In this document: one piece after another, positions 23,973-34,086 of the stretch | How positions within the stretch are numbered: position 1 is the stretch's first letter | Layout: every line of letters begins with the position of its first letter | From: Petunia secreta | Lineage: Eukaryota > Streptophyta > Magnoliopsida > Solanales > Solanaceae | Direction of reading: 5' to 3' | Assembly: GCA_029990175.1 (NCBI GenBank) | Contig: JARKIP010000065.1 | Span: forward strand, 28,436,501-28,500,500 | Length of the DNA: 64,000 nt | Made by a program: the position numbers and the translations under genes | The notes under the pieces: model-generated | Seen by the model: only the letters and a program-made list of their open reading frames with translations | Told to the model about the DNA's origin: nothing | Database searches by the model: none

Positions 23973-24079
23973 GGCCGACGTTACAAGGGTGGTGCGCTGT
24001 GTTTCTCCACCAAATCGCCTATGGAATCGCCTAGAGAGGAGAGAAAATGGGTGTGGGGTTTTGGGTTTATCTAGGCGCA

Positions 24080-24101
24080 GGGTTTAGGGTTTGGGTTTAG
24101 G
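24080..24101 (-). promoter_or_regulatory. Telo-box-like repeats at the LINE 5' end
   Basis: The plus strand has GGGTTTAGGGTTTGGG and one more unit, so the transcribed strand carries AAACCCTAA-type telo-boxes. Such boxes are common near plant transcription starts. A role in the LINE internal promoter is inferred. Confidence 0.5.
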
Positions 24102-24102
24102 A

Positions 24103-24230
24103 TTTTTTTTTTTTAGCGAATATCACTAGGCAAGGTGCCTAGTGACTAGTTTTATAAATAATAAATTCCTCAAGGGACGGGTGTTTAGGGAAATTTGTAT
24201 CTGTGAGGGAGATGAGTGTGATGCTTCGAG
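24103..24230 (-). mobile_element. 3' end fragment of a second LINE
   Basis: A 12-base T-run (24103-24114) is followed by AGCGAATATCACTAGGC, which parallels the start of the other LINE after its T-run (AGCAAAATCC). A perfect hairpin CACTAGGCA-AGG-TGCCTAGTG follows (24124-24144). Both then continue with a similar TAATAATAA stretch. It is 5'-truncated; the right end is uncertain. Confidence 0.65.
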
Positions 24231-24384
24231 AAAACTAAAGACATTGCCTTATTTCTCAAATCCCACATACAAAACAAGAGTGAATTTTTTCAAGCAAATA
24301 TTTTTTATGTGTTACTCCCGCTTAAAATGTAAAATTTAAGGACAGGATTTCAACTCTTTATTGGACCACTTTTTATTCTCTTCG

Positions 24385-24490
24385 CCAGTCTAATAAAAGT
24401 ACGGAGTATTAAAGACCAGATTTTATTCTCATCCATAAAAGTGTACTTTTAAAGACCAGTTTTGTACCTTGTCCTTAAATCTTGGTCCCT
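24385..24490. repeat. CACTA right subterminal motif array
   Basis: Contains TTGGACCACT, two copies of TTAAAGACCAG and TTGGTCCCTG, matching motifs of the left array. This supports 11541-24513 being one element. Confidence 0.75.
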
Positions 24491-24513
24491 GATAACCCTT
24501 TTTCTTGTAGGTA

Positions 24514-26420
24514 CTCTTATTCAATTTCAAAGAATATTTTTTCTTATAGGCATATCTATATTGTTAAGATCGGAAGATATATCAATTATAAAAAGCCATG
24601 TACAATTATGTTCCACAATAGATAAATGTATTACTCTTAATAACATGAAAATTATTTGTAAAATAAATTGAACATCCATATCTTATTAAACTGGAAACTG
24701 AAATCAAATTCCTTTCTAACTTAACGTACATATAATACTTCCTTTATGTTAATATCTTATCATAACCAAAATAAATTCATTCATTTTGTGAGAGGATAAC
24801 ATTTAGGGATTTGAATGAAAACATACTTAATCTTGCATATCAAACAATTAGAAATTTAAAAAAGAAAACAATCATGTATATTGACTAATTAAATTTATAA
24901 CATATCTCACACGCGCGCACGCGCACAGATATACCTTGAATAACCAAATATGATGGGAAAAATAACTACGCGTGCATTATACCTTTGTAATGGAAGATCA
25001 CTCATTAAATCGATAGGCCCAACTCAGATGAAGAGTCTATTGTTAATTTAATTCAAGTGATTGCCAAGTTTAAGCAGCTCTAGTTTCATTGATCCAACAT
25101 GCAATACTCAGATGTAGAGTTATATGCAAGTTATCCACAACTAGTGATTAAATCTAGTATACTAATAATAAATTTACCCCAATATAAAAGAAGACCTATT
25201 GTCAGTATATGAACACATTGTTTTTACTAATATTTAATCGCGGAGACCATATCCCAAGTATGCATAACAATACATTATCTAATATGGAGGAAGACCTATT
25301 GTCAATGTGTAAACTTAATGTTTATACTAGTATTTGGTCATGGACGCCATGGAGAGTAATCCTTATTACCACTATATGCCAATCATTTACTTTTCTAGAA
25401 AAAAATAATTTCTACAAAATAGAAAAGTGTTCAAAACACCATCTAAACAACCTCAAACCGCAAAAAAAGACTTGGATCATTGCAAAGCAGTGAGTTTTTG
25501 TCATTGGGCTGTTTATGATGGATCTATCAAGTTTCACGCCAATCACAGTCTGTGAAATTTTCTAATCTCCAAAACGATGATCAAATTCGGATTAATTTTA
25601 TTTTCATGTGTTTAAGATTATCTCTGTTGCTTGTCCTAATAATATATGAACATATAATTGATTGATATCCATGAATTAAGATCAAACAACATATTTCAAA
25701 ATTTTTCTTTTTTATAAGATCTGTGCGACTTTGGCGTTTCTAAGAATTCAACAATATGAGCTACATTCTTATCATATACTAGTACATATAATATCATCAT
25801 GTATAATCATGTCCCAGATTTGATATAAACTAAAATCGATATAAATAACGGGTTTTTATATATTAATCACATTTTAATTCGACAAACTTCCTAAAACACT
25901 ATCCAAACGACCTCAAACATTAAAGACGACATCACTTGCTGCCAAGCAGTGAAGAATTATTTATTCAGATCGATCTCGATGTCTCTACTAAATATTAGGA
26001 TAACCAGAGATTGTGAATTAATGATCGCAAAGCTATGACCAAATTCAGAAGATAACCTTTTTAGGTATTTTTATGAATTAAATCAAACATGATTCTGGTT
26101 TACATTCTCCTTATAATTGTACCATGAGCAAAAGGCATACATTGTGTTGCTCCTTTTGACTAAGATGCACAAAACCTACTCCTACATCGAGTTATCTTCT
26201 CGCTTAATACTTACGAGAATCCAAGATATTACTTTCTCTTGTTGGGTGAAAACCTCAATATCTTAGCTCATGAATAATTTTGTATTTCTAGTATCAAGAA
26301 ATTAAATCTCCTTTTCAGTAGATAAACTCCACACTAAGATATACTTATCGAAAGATAATTTATACAGGATACTTTGAGCATATTCAATAACTCAAATAAA
26401 TTGATCACTCCACTGAATTC
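24514..26420. other. AT-rich intergenic DNA with old duplications
   Basis: No gene recognised. It contains an imperfect tandem pair around GAAGACCTATTGTCA (about 25190-25340) and a second diverged pair around CAAACRACCTCAAAC (about 25430-25640 and 25889-26100). A CG/CA alternating run at about 24909-24928 could favour Z-form DNA. Confidence 0.55.
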
Positions 26421-26527
26421 TATTTATTAATCATAAATCTCAATCCATGCATTTACATAATCACACATGTATAAAACTATTAAGAATTATCAATGATTCC
26501 AAATAAATACACCACCTTGATAGTAAC
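26421..26527. repeat. ~104-bp degenerate tandem repeat, outlying unit
   Basis: One unit beginning TATTTATTAATCATAAAT and ending TGATAGTAAC. It matches in layout the units at 30896-31187 (shared phrases TTAAGAAT, ATTCCAAATAAATA and AGTAACTATTT). Confidence 0.75.
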
Positions 26528-26603
26528 TATTTATTTGAAACGACCTTACTTAGTCGTTTCGGGAGTTAGGACTCTGAATGGCGTGCTGACAGTCTAAAAA
26601 ACT

Positions 26604-27278
26604 TTAAGGTCCATTAAGACCTGTCTGTAAAATTTGAGCTGATTCGGACCTCGTTTGGTAGCTTTTTTGAGAAGGTTTCCATTTCAGTTGTAGGTAAAGA
26701 TTTTTTGATTCGGACCTCCGCAGCTCCCTGCTTTCTAACTTGTCTTCGGGGAGTATTCCCTTGTCCAAGTAGCTAATCAGTGCGTGACGTTGTTTTACGA
26801 TGGAACCTATGTTTGGAACTTCAAGGTTCATCAGATTTGGGGGGGTTAATTCGATTACTATCTGATGGTCGTCTGAATCAGTGTGTGAATCCTCGGAGAC
26901 TTCGCCTTTGTTTGAGCTTTCCAACTTATAGACAAACTCCCATTTGTGAAAATTTTTCAAAAGTGATTTAATTTTCATTTGCCTATCCAGTGCACAGATT
27001 CTCTCCGTGGAAAATAATTCTTTCGCTCGACCGACCACCAACTGGGAACTACCGAAGAGGCTGACCTCCCCGGCCCCCAATATGTAGGCTAAGTCAAGAG
27101 CTTGAGTTATAGCCTCATATTCTGCATCAATGCGTGGAACTTTTGCGGCCTTATAGAAGACCTTCCCGGTGGGTGTCATGATCCATAAATCAAGGGGTTC
27201 TCTTTCCTTCGAGATCCATATCCGTGCGGACTCCTTTGTGCTCGGGCTCAATTGTCCCTGCATGTTGGATTGATTCAT
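26604..27278 (-). pseudogene. Archaeal-type RNase H fragment of the Tat element
   Basis: PTGKVFYKAAKVPRIDAEYEAI (Glu in the usual AEYEA block), LGAGEVSLFGSSQLVVGRAKE and a C-terminal KWEFVYKLES stretch match the extra RNase H of Tat elements. The Asp normally in the GDSxLV block reads Gly-Ser-Ser, so a catalytic residue is lost. The first Asp strand is also missing. It extends into an unrelated acidic tail. Confidence 0.7.
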
Positions 27279-27306
27279 CCGCCCTGCATCTAATTCTTCC
27301 GCAAAA

Positions 27307-27754
27307 TCAGAGGTGAAATCCTTCTAAAGCCTGCGACTGGATGGTCATTCGTGGTTGATAAATGATATCGTATTCTCCCAGTTGCTCAGCCAATTTCACC
27401 ACCCCTTCTGAGAGGCCAGGTCTGCACAAAATGGCTTGTAATGGTACCGAGAAAACCACACTGACCGTATGGCTAAGAAAATACGAGCGCAGCTCCTGGG
27501 TTGCCATGACCACGGCCGCAGTAAACTGGACGGGTAAAGGCAAAAGCCCACTTGGGTACAAAAGGCCCTTGCTGGCATATTTTATGGGAAGTTGTCTCCC
27601 ATCTTCTTCTCGTGCGAGCACTGCATTCCATGCTACTTCTGAAATTGAAACATACAACAACATGCGTTCTCCCTGGACCAGCTCGGTGATTGTCAGAAGC
27701 TACAAGAGTTGCACCTTGACCCGAACCAATACCGAGTAGCAGTATATCAACCAT
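27307..27754 (-). pseudogene. RT-linked RNase H of the Tat element
   Basis: LLYVSISEVAWNAVLAREEDG, LPIKYASKGLLYP and YFLSHTVSVVFSVPLQAIL are the conserved blocks of the Ty3/gypsy RNase H (RT_RNaseH type). The RT palm that should come before it is absent. Only about 140 bp separate this domain from the protease fragment, so a large internal deletion is implied. Confidence 0.75.
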
Positions 27755-27893
27755 AATGGCTCATCGTGCTTTACCAATACCTTGGTTAGCTGGTAACATA
27801 GTTCTGCTGCCTTGGGATTGGTTGGGTCATCTCCGATAGCCGCTCCCTCAGCACACGGGTCTCTATCCTAGCCTTTCGCTCCATCGTTTTGTA

Positions 27894-28307
27894 CTAAAGG
27901 GATTCCTCATCGATCATATTTACCTTGGCTATTGGCCCTTCGGCTTGTCCTCTGTTGGATATTGGATAGTCTCCAGTTGAAGGCCGCTCACTCTGTAAGC
28001 CGTTAATCCCGTAAGAGGTAGAATATCTGAGAACTTGGTGGAATGTTGAGGGTACCCCCTTTACGCTATGTATCCAAGGCCGCCCAAGGATGACATCACA
28101 CGACATATCGCAGGTGAGTACCTGAAAGGAGGTTATGCTCGTCACGTCCGGTATATGAACCAGTAGAGCTAGTTCTCTAGAAAGTTCTTCTCGAAGGCCG
28201 TTGAAACCAATTATCCTGCGAATGCTCGGGATTATCCGATGGTCTAGGCCTAACTTCTGTAGTATCTCTCTCCAAATAATGTTTACATTACTTCTTGGGT
28301 CAACCAA
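27894..28307 (-). pseudogene. Protease C-terminal part of the Tat element
   Basis: DPRSNVNIIWREILQKLGL (normally a DxGSS-type motif; here Asp-Pro-Arg-Ser) and CDVILGRPWIHSVKGVPSTFHQ are retropepsin blocks of Tat/gypsy elements. The catalytic Asp is present but the glycine is gone. The frame ends at 27894. Confidence 0.7.
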
Positions 28308-28427
28308 AGCTTGCCTGATCTGTTGATTCGATACCCTGATTGGGATGGTGAGAGCATCTTGATGTTCTTTTTCGTCCTCCGGACTAAACGCAATAGGACT
28401 AATGACTGATCCTAACTTTTCAATCCC

Positions 28428-29931
28428 CTAGGTCGTGGCAGGTCCTGGGGTTGTGAAGATTGCATTGATTTTCCGCCTGTCCCCAGAGTCCCGTGCGCTC
28501 GACCACCTTCCTTCTTCAATTAGATCCTTAAGTTGTCCCTCCTTTAATAGATGATCAATTTCCAACATCAGGGCCTTACAATTGACTATAACATGGCCGT
28601 TGCTACGATAGAAGTCATAGTATGCCGTCATATTCTTCGTGGTTGCTCCTTTATTGTGGGCGGCCACCGTACTTTTGGCCCTAGTTTGCCGAAGTGATTG
28701 GCAACCAGTTCTACGGCATTGACTTGCAAACCAAAACTTTGGAAGCTTTGAGGCTCAGTTTGTTTCTCCTGAGACAGGGGCCCCCGAGTGTTCCCCTGCT
28801 TTGCCGTTCCTATTTGGTTCTTGTTGCTCATTTTCTTCATTCAATTTCAAGTTTCTGAGAGTGCTCTGGTTCTAGACAGAGCTTTTCAGTGTACCTTTGA
28901 TGTAAGGCACTCCATATTGACACAGGATGTTTAGTGAGGCTCCTCTGTATTTCATTAGTAGGTAGCGACCTTTTGGAATTTAGGCTCTTGCCAAAAGCTA
29001 CCACAACAATATTACCAGGGACAGGAGGAAGCTCCATGCTTTCCCTCTGGAACCTTTCAAGGTAGTCTTTCAATAGCTCGTCGTCGTCTTGCCGAATCTC
29101 AAAGATGTCTTCCACACACTTCTCCCACTTACGTGCGCCAGAGTGCGCTTTCTTGAATAAATCTTGCGTCTGGGTGAATGATTCGATAGAGCCCATCGAT
29201 AGCTGAGTTTACCAAGCAAGGGCACCCTTAGTCAAATTTGAGCCGAAGCTCTTCACCAGAGCAGCCTAGATTTCTTCCTCTGAGATTTTGTTGCTCTTGA
29301 TGACTGTATAACACGCAGAAATATGCTAGTACAGATCCATTATTCCATCGTACTTCAAGTTATCTGATAGGCGGAAGTATGTTGGTAAGCGGATCGGTAC
29401 ATCGCTTGCTTTGTATGCATGCTTATAAAATGTTTGCTTATTTACGGTAGTAATCTGAGATGGTGCAACCGGTATGTTACTGATCCGATCACTGATGGCT
29501 TTCATCTCCTTTAGGATGTTCTAAATGACATGTGTTCCTTTGAGGTCTTGATTATTGACTATTATTGAACCTCCAGAAGTGGCGTCCATGTTGAGTCTAC
29601 AATTAGGAGCGGACGCTGGAATATCGTTCATGGGCGCTGGTCCTCGCGGAGATGCTGGCCTTTGAGACAATCCAACGAACATTGTTCCTAACTTTTGAGA
29701 TATACCCTCGACCATGTTGATCGAGTTCTGCTCCGCCTGTTTTGACAGGGTTGTGAGGAGATTAACAAGGAAATCCCTGAGGTCAGAATTACTTTCACGT
29801 GATTGATTGTCTTCACTGTCGCTGGGAACATAGATTGGCTCCTTGGTAGGATACTTTGGCTCCACGCTGGGATTGCTAGGTTCCTGTACATACTCGTTTA
29901 CTGCACCGGTACAGGAGTTGTCATCTGACAT
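28428..29931 (-). pseudogene. Gag of the Tat element (broken)
   Basis: Starts with a Ser/Asp-rich N-terminus (MSDDNSCTGAVNEY) close to the PBS. The retrotransposon gag core follows near 29196-28837 (SFTQTQDLFKKAHSGARKW, DELLKDYLERFQRESMEL). Stops at 29521, about 29330, about 29270 and 28837, and frame changes, break it. No zinc knuckle is visible. Confidence 0.7.
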
Positions 29932-29970
29932 AGAATACGCTTTTTCCTCGTAGAATACCTACATTGCATG

Positions 29971-29989
29971 GTCCCCACAGTAGGCGCCA
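29971..29989 (-). promoter_or_regulatory. Primer binding site of the Tat element
   Basis: The minus strand reads TGGCGCCTACTGTGGGGAC, a TGGCGCC-type PBS used by many plant Ty3/gypsy elements. Confidence 0.75.
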
Positions 29990-29998
29990 AACAATTTA

Positions 29999-30475
29999 TG
30001 CATAAAATTGAACGTTTAGGTTAAACACTTAAATTTATGAATGGTTCACAAGAAATACAGTAAAATACGCTGAAAAAGCAAGTAAATAGAGAGGAGAATA
30101 ATAGACAAGAAAGTAAAGAGTTTTATTCCTTGAGAATAGCCGAATTCAGTGGTGGATCGCTTTATGTACAATAAAATTTAAGGACAGGTATTTATAGCTG
30201 TGATTACCCAGTCCCAATTATGGTAAAATACAAAGACTAATGAGGCTCATAGGCCTATAAACTCAAGATGGTGGTATATAGAAACCCTAACTAGGAGACT
30301 GTAACCCTAAGGCGGCAGGATGAATGCCTTGTGCCCTACGCCCATACCTCTTGAATGGTCGTAACTCGTAGAACATGTGTGTATCCTCTATGCCTGGTGA
30401 CTTGTAGGATAATTCTATTATCGCTAGCTAGACTCATATCCTCGTAATAATAGGTGGCGTATTTTTTCCAATACA
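29999..30475 (-). repeat. 5' LTR of the Tat element, with TATA box
   Basis: The candidate is bounded on the transcribed strand by TGTATTGG (start) and TTTATGCA (end), giving TG...CA ends and 477 bp. TATAAATA occurs at 30189-30196 (minus strand), a plausible promoter. There is no second LTR to confirm the ends. Confidence 0.6.
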
Positions 30476-30895
30476 GCTTATTCGTTGAGGCCACCAACTG
30501 TAGATATTATGGTTCTCTCTTATTTTGCTGCATTCGAGAAATGAATATATTTTTTGAACTTCTTACATGTCTTATCTAGAAACCTCTGGAATTATGTATT
30601 TTTGGGTAGTTAGTTGTATTGTTCAGACAACTTGTATATGTATTTATCCTGCATATATCTATCTTCTAGAGCTATTTTATGTTATTTGAGTTATTTAATT
30701 TCATGTCCTAGTTTCTATGTAAAATATATTGAATGAGTTGATAGGGTTCGCCCGACGGATCTAGAGGAGGTAGTCGGATTCCCACATGGTCTAGTCAGAA
30801 ATGGTTAGTCATAACTTCTCAATCGATGTATAATATCATGTAGAATATGAAGAATTTTTAATTACTCACAATAAGTATTCTATACAAATGGTAGC
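30476..30895. other. AT-rich intergenic sequence
   Basis: No coding or element signature seen. Confidence 0.5.
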
Positions 30896-31230
30896 TATTT
30901 ATCAATCAGAAATTTTTAATAGATATATGATATCATTCATATGTATAATGCTATAAGAATTTCAAAAATTCCAAATAAATAAAGCACTTTGATTGCAACT
31001 ATTTATTTATCACAAAATTCTTAACTCATGTATAAAGTATTAAAAAATTTCAATGATTCCAAATAAATACAATTTAGTTGTAACTATTTGAATCATAAAT
31101 TCATAATCCATGTAAAAATATAATCTCACATATATAAAGTATTAAGAATTTCAGCAATTCCAAAAACTAAATTAGATATATAGTAACTATTTATTAATCA
31201 TAATCCTTAAATTATATAAAGTATATCATG
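30896..31230. repeat. Degenerate tandem repeat, units of about 104 bp
   Basis: Three units and a partial one start at 30896, 31000, 31085 and 31188, each at the phrase TATTT following AAC or AGC. Lengths are 104, 85 and 103 bp. Shared phrases are AATTTCAA, ATTCCAAATAAATA and GTAACTATTT. It belongs to the same family as 26421-26527. Confidence 0.75.
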
Positions 31231-31871
31231 TAAGGAATATTGTTGCTCATATAATTAAATCTTGGAATTAACAATCAAAATTAAGGGAGATGACATCAGT
31301 TATAAAAGACATAAAAATTATCTTCTGCCATCACGATGTAATTGGAACATGTAATAATGACTGCTGATCTAAACTTGGAACACGACAAAGCAAAAACTTG
31401 TAGTTTTTCCAAACCAGTAGAACAGACCCACTTTTGCCGCCACACAAGTTTTATCTCACATGTCTTAATTTTACATGCTTCATACATTAAAAAAAGATAA
31501 GAAAACTAACATAGACATGCATATAATCATACATATATACAAATATGTTTCATGCTATCTGGTTAGATGCAAACAGATAACTTGCTTTCATGAAATCATA
31601 GTTATACTAGTTAGACGGGAGCAACCACTGGTACCAATAGAAGGAATATAAATGTAGTGGAAGAAATTCTGGGATCATGACTCATATATAATCTAGACAA
31701 CTAGCACATAAATATAAAACAGAATACCTCTTGAAGCGTGACCGCATCCGCAAAACGAACTATCAAGCACGAGCAAAAGACCGTCCACGAGATTGGCCTC
31801 TATTTCCACAATCTTATGTCGTGTTTTCAAATATTATCTGGATCAATTGTATTTGGGTGGAACAAATATTT

Positions 31872-31925
<54 letters not shown>

Positions 31926-32930
31926 CAACATGATTTTCCTCAGTTTATGCCTTGGCCGAAAATCATCTTTAAATAGAGTAGTTTGAGTGTAAAACCTCTT
32001 TAACGAAGCTGGTTAAGATTTTTTTCCACCAAAAAACCTTTCACATAGTCCTAATTAAATTCGGTCATAATCGGGACTACAGAATTAATTGACGAAGGTT
32101 CCAATTACGAGATTAATTCTATTTCTCTAGAATTAATATTTCCATAATAAATTACAAATTATTTCTACTAGCAATTACATAATTGCATTTCTCAGTTGAA
32201 TTTTGAATTCTTCCATCAAATATTATTTAACTCCCCATGTTAATATTAGTGACACCAATCAATATTATTAAAGTACTGAAAATATTTAATATATTGAATA
32301 AATGAATATCCTTTAGACTTCTGCTTATCTTATTTAATTAGCAGGATACAAAATTTGCTGGCTAAATATACACGTTAAAACTTATAAACTTTCATAAAGG
32401 GGTGTCCTTAATGTCTATATCGAGACATGAGTTCTATCACCTAGTTATTACTTTGCAAATGCATATTATATCCAACTTATCAGGAATTATTTGACCCAAA
32501 TATTGTGAATCTCACCTTTTGAAATATCAAGGCAATGAACAATATACATTGCTAATAGTAGCTATATCAACATTAAGAGTATCAGTACATTTGATGAGAT
32601 AGAGAGATTAAGAGTATCAACGTTCAATGAGACAGAGAGTTTGTTTTATGTCGTCTATATATATAAAAAACTTACCCTTCTTGGGTTCGTTCAATACACA
32701 CAAAACGTACTAACACAAGAAGTTGGAACTATACCATTCCCAAAACCAAGATAAATTACATACAATCTTGTGCTATAACCATACCGATGGTATGTGTTAT
32801 TCGGAAATAATGCATATAGTACCTTAATATCTCCTTGTATGCTTGAACCGGTGCAAACAGAGCAAGAATTGATAAAATCGAGCAAGAGGTGAAGACTCAA
32901 CAAGAGGAGTTGATAATGAACGTAACAAAA
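31231..32930. other. AT-rich intergenic sequence with microsatellite
   Basis: No gene recognised. It contains the (GA)n tract at 31877-31922. ORFs across that tract are low-complexity artefacts. Confidence 0.5.
31877..31922. repeat. (GA)n microsatellite, about 23 units
   Basis: Uninterrupted GA dinucleotide run. Confidence 0.95.
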
Positions 32931-34063
32931 TGTTGGAATATGATTTTGGAAGGCAAATCTATGATGTAAGTTTTACTTCGGGCATCGCTTCAGATCGGGG
33001 AAGGTTGTTTCACAAGCGACGCCTTGAGCATTGCATTCACAGGCAAGTCTGTCTGACAAGTGGTACCCAGAGATAGTTTGACACGATTTTGGAAAGACTG
33101 TTTTGCAAAGGTTGTTTCATAGGAGGCGTTTTTAGGACAACTTTGAACTCGATGAGCTCAACTTTTACCAATTAGTTTAGGATTCTGACTAACTTATCCT
33201 AGCACTTTGTAAACACTATAAATACATTATAAGTTAATTTTTTAGGGTAGTTGGACGTGGAGGAAAGCAAAAACTCTGTAGATATATTCTAAACAAGTTC
33301 TTTCTCTCTTTCTCTTCTTCTTCTTCTTCTCCTTAATTCTATAGTTTGGTTGTTCTAGAGTTGTGGGATCTCCATGAATGCTGAATTTTGGATGTTAATT
33401 TAGTTTTATTGATTTATCTTATTTGATTATTTATTCTTTCTTGCACTTAATTATTCGATTTTCTAGCCAATAGTTGAACTCTATCTATGATTCGTAATAA
33501 GAGAGAACTAAATAGAGAGGTTTTACGAGCGCAATAAGAAGGAATAAGACATGATCTTGAACTTGGTCATCAGGGAATAGATTTGCAGATACAAATAGGA
33601 ATATACCTATTCGCCCTGCTTAATCACTTTTACAAGAATTATTAATGCGTTCATGTTAACTTTTGATTCCATAAGAATATAGGAGTTGGATTAACTTGAA
33701 TAGGCGAGCATGAACTCAACAGAGTCCTATGAGCAATATTAACCTTGCCGATTAGTAACCCAGATAAATAAATTAGTCATTAACTAAAGAATTCAACATG
33801 ATTGGTAGATTTCCATAACCCTAGAATATTTTTGCACATTGAATCCAACATCTTCTATTTAGTTTCATTAGTAAACTACTTTGTTTTATTAGTTAATTTT
33901 AGTTAGATAAACTCTCAACTCTTGAAACCTTCTTGTCTAGATAATTAAAAATAGTTTGATCTAATTAATAGTTAATCACAAGTCTATATGAGACGATACT
34001 CGATTATTAATCACTTTATTACTTGTTGACTATGTATACTTGCATGTTCAATTTTTAGGAACA
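32931..34063 (+). repeat. 5' LTR of the Athila-like element
   Basis: Begins TGTTGGAATATG and ends AGGAACA just before the PBS. A TATAAATA box lies at 33217-33224 and a CT-rich tract at 33300-33333 downstream of it. Length about 1.13 kb; ends inferred from TG...CA and PBS spacing only. Confidence 0.6.
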
Positions 34064-34066
34064 TAT

Positions 34067-34086
34067 TTTGGCGCCATTTCTGGGGA
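34067..34086 (+). promoter_or_regulatory. Primer binding site of the Athila-like element
   Basis: Reads TTTGGCGCCATTTCTGGGGA, close to the TGGCGCCGTTGCCGGGGA-type site of Athila-group elements. Confidence 0.75.

Larger units (their letters stand above)
16705..24102 (-). mobile_element. L1-type LINE, near full length, inactivated
   Basis: It has a poly(A) tail (27 Ts on the plus strand, 16705-16731), a 3' UTR, ORF2 (endonuclease, RT, zinc-knuckle region, RNase H) and ORF1 (DUF4283-type with zinc knuckle). A 5' leader carries telo-box-like sequence. This order is that of plant L1 elements carrying an archaeal-type RNase H. The element sits inside the CACTA transposon. Its 5' end abuts the T-run of another LINE at 24103, so it probably inserted into that A-tail, which hides the TSD. 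At least four stops and three frameshifts disable it. Confidence 0.9.
11541..24513 (-). mobile_element. CACTA (En/Spm-like) transposon with nested LINE
   Basis: The left end reads ATCTACAAGAAAATTGG and the right end, on the opposite strand, ACCTACAAGAAAAAGG. They share the CACTA-family core CTACAAGAAAA, although the outermost CAC is degraded at both ends. Both subterminal regions carry many GGTCC/GACCAG motifs in both orientations, as in En/Spm elements. The interior encodes a Transposase_24 (Ptta/En/Spm) protein. No TNP2-type catalytic transposase is visible. Without the 7.4-kb LINE the element is about 5.5 kb. Outer borders are accurate to a few bases only. Confidence 0.82.
26600..30475 (-). 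mobile_element. Ty3/gypsy Tat-lineage element, internally deleted
   Basis: On the minus strand: 5' LTR (about 29999-30475), PBS, Gag, protease fragment, RNase H of the RT polyprotein, and an archaeal-type RNase H fragment. The RT palm and integrase are missing and no 3' LTR is seen at the left end. Presence of an additional RNase H is typical of the Tat lineage. The left border is uncertain. Confidence 0.8.

Noticed and set aside
24080..24101. Interstitial telomere
   Set aside because: Only about three degenerate TTTAGGG-like units, placed at a LINE 5' end; better read as telo-box-like promoter sequence.
31731..31986. Two ORFs across the (GA)n tract
   Set aside because: They encode Arg-Glu runs of a microsatellite; no domain.
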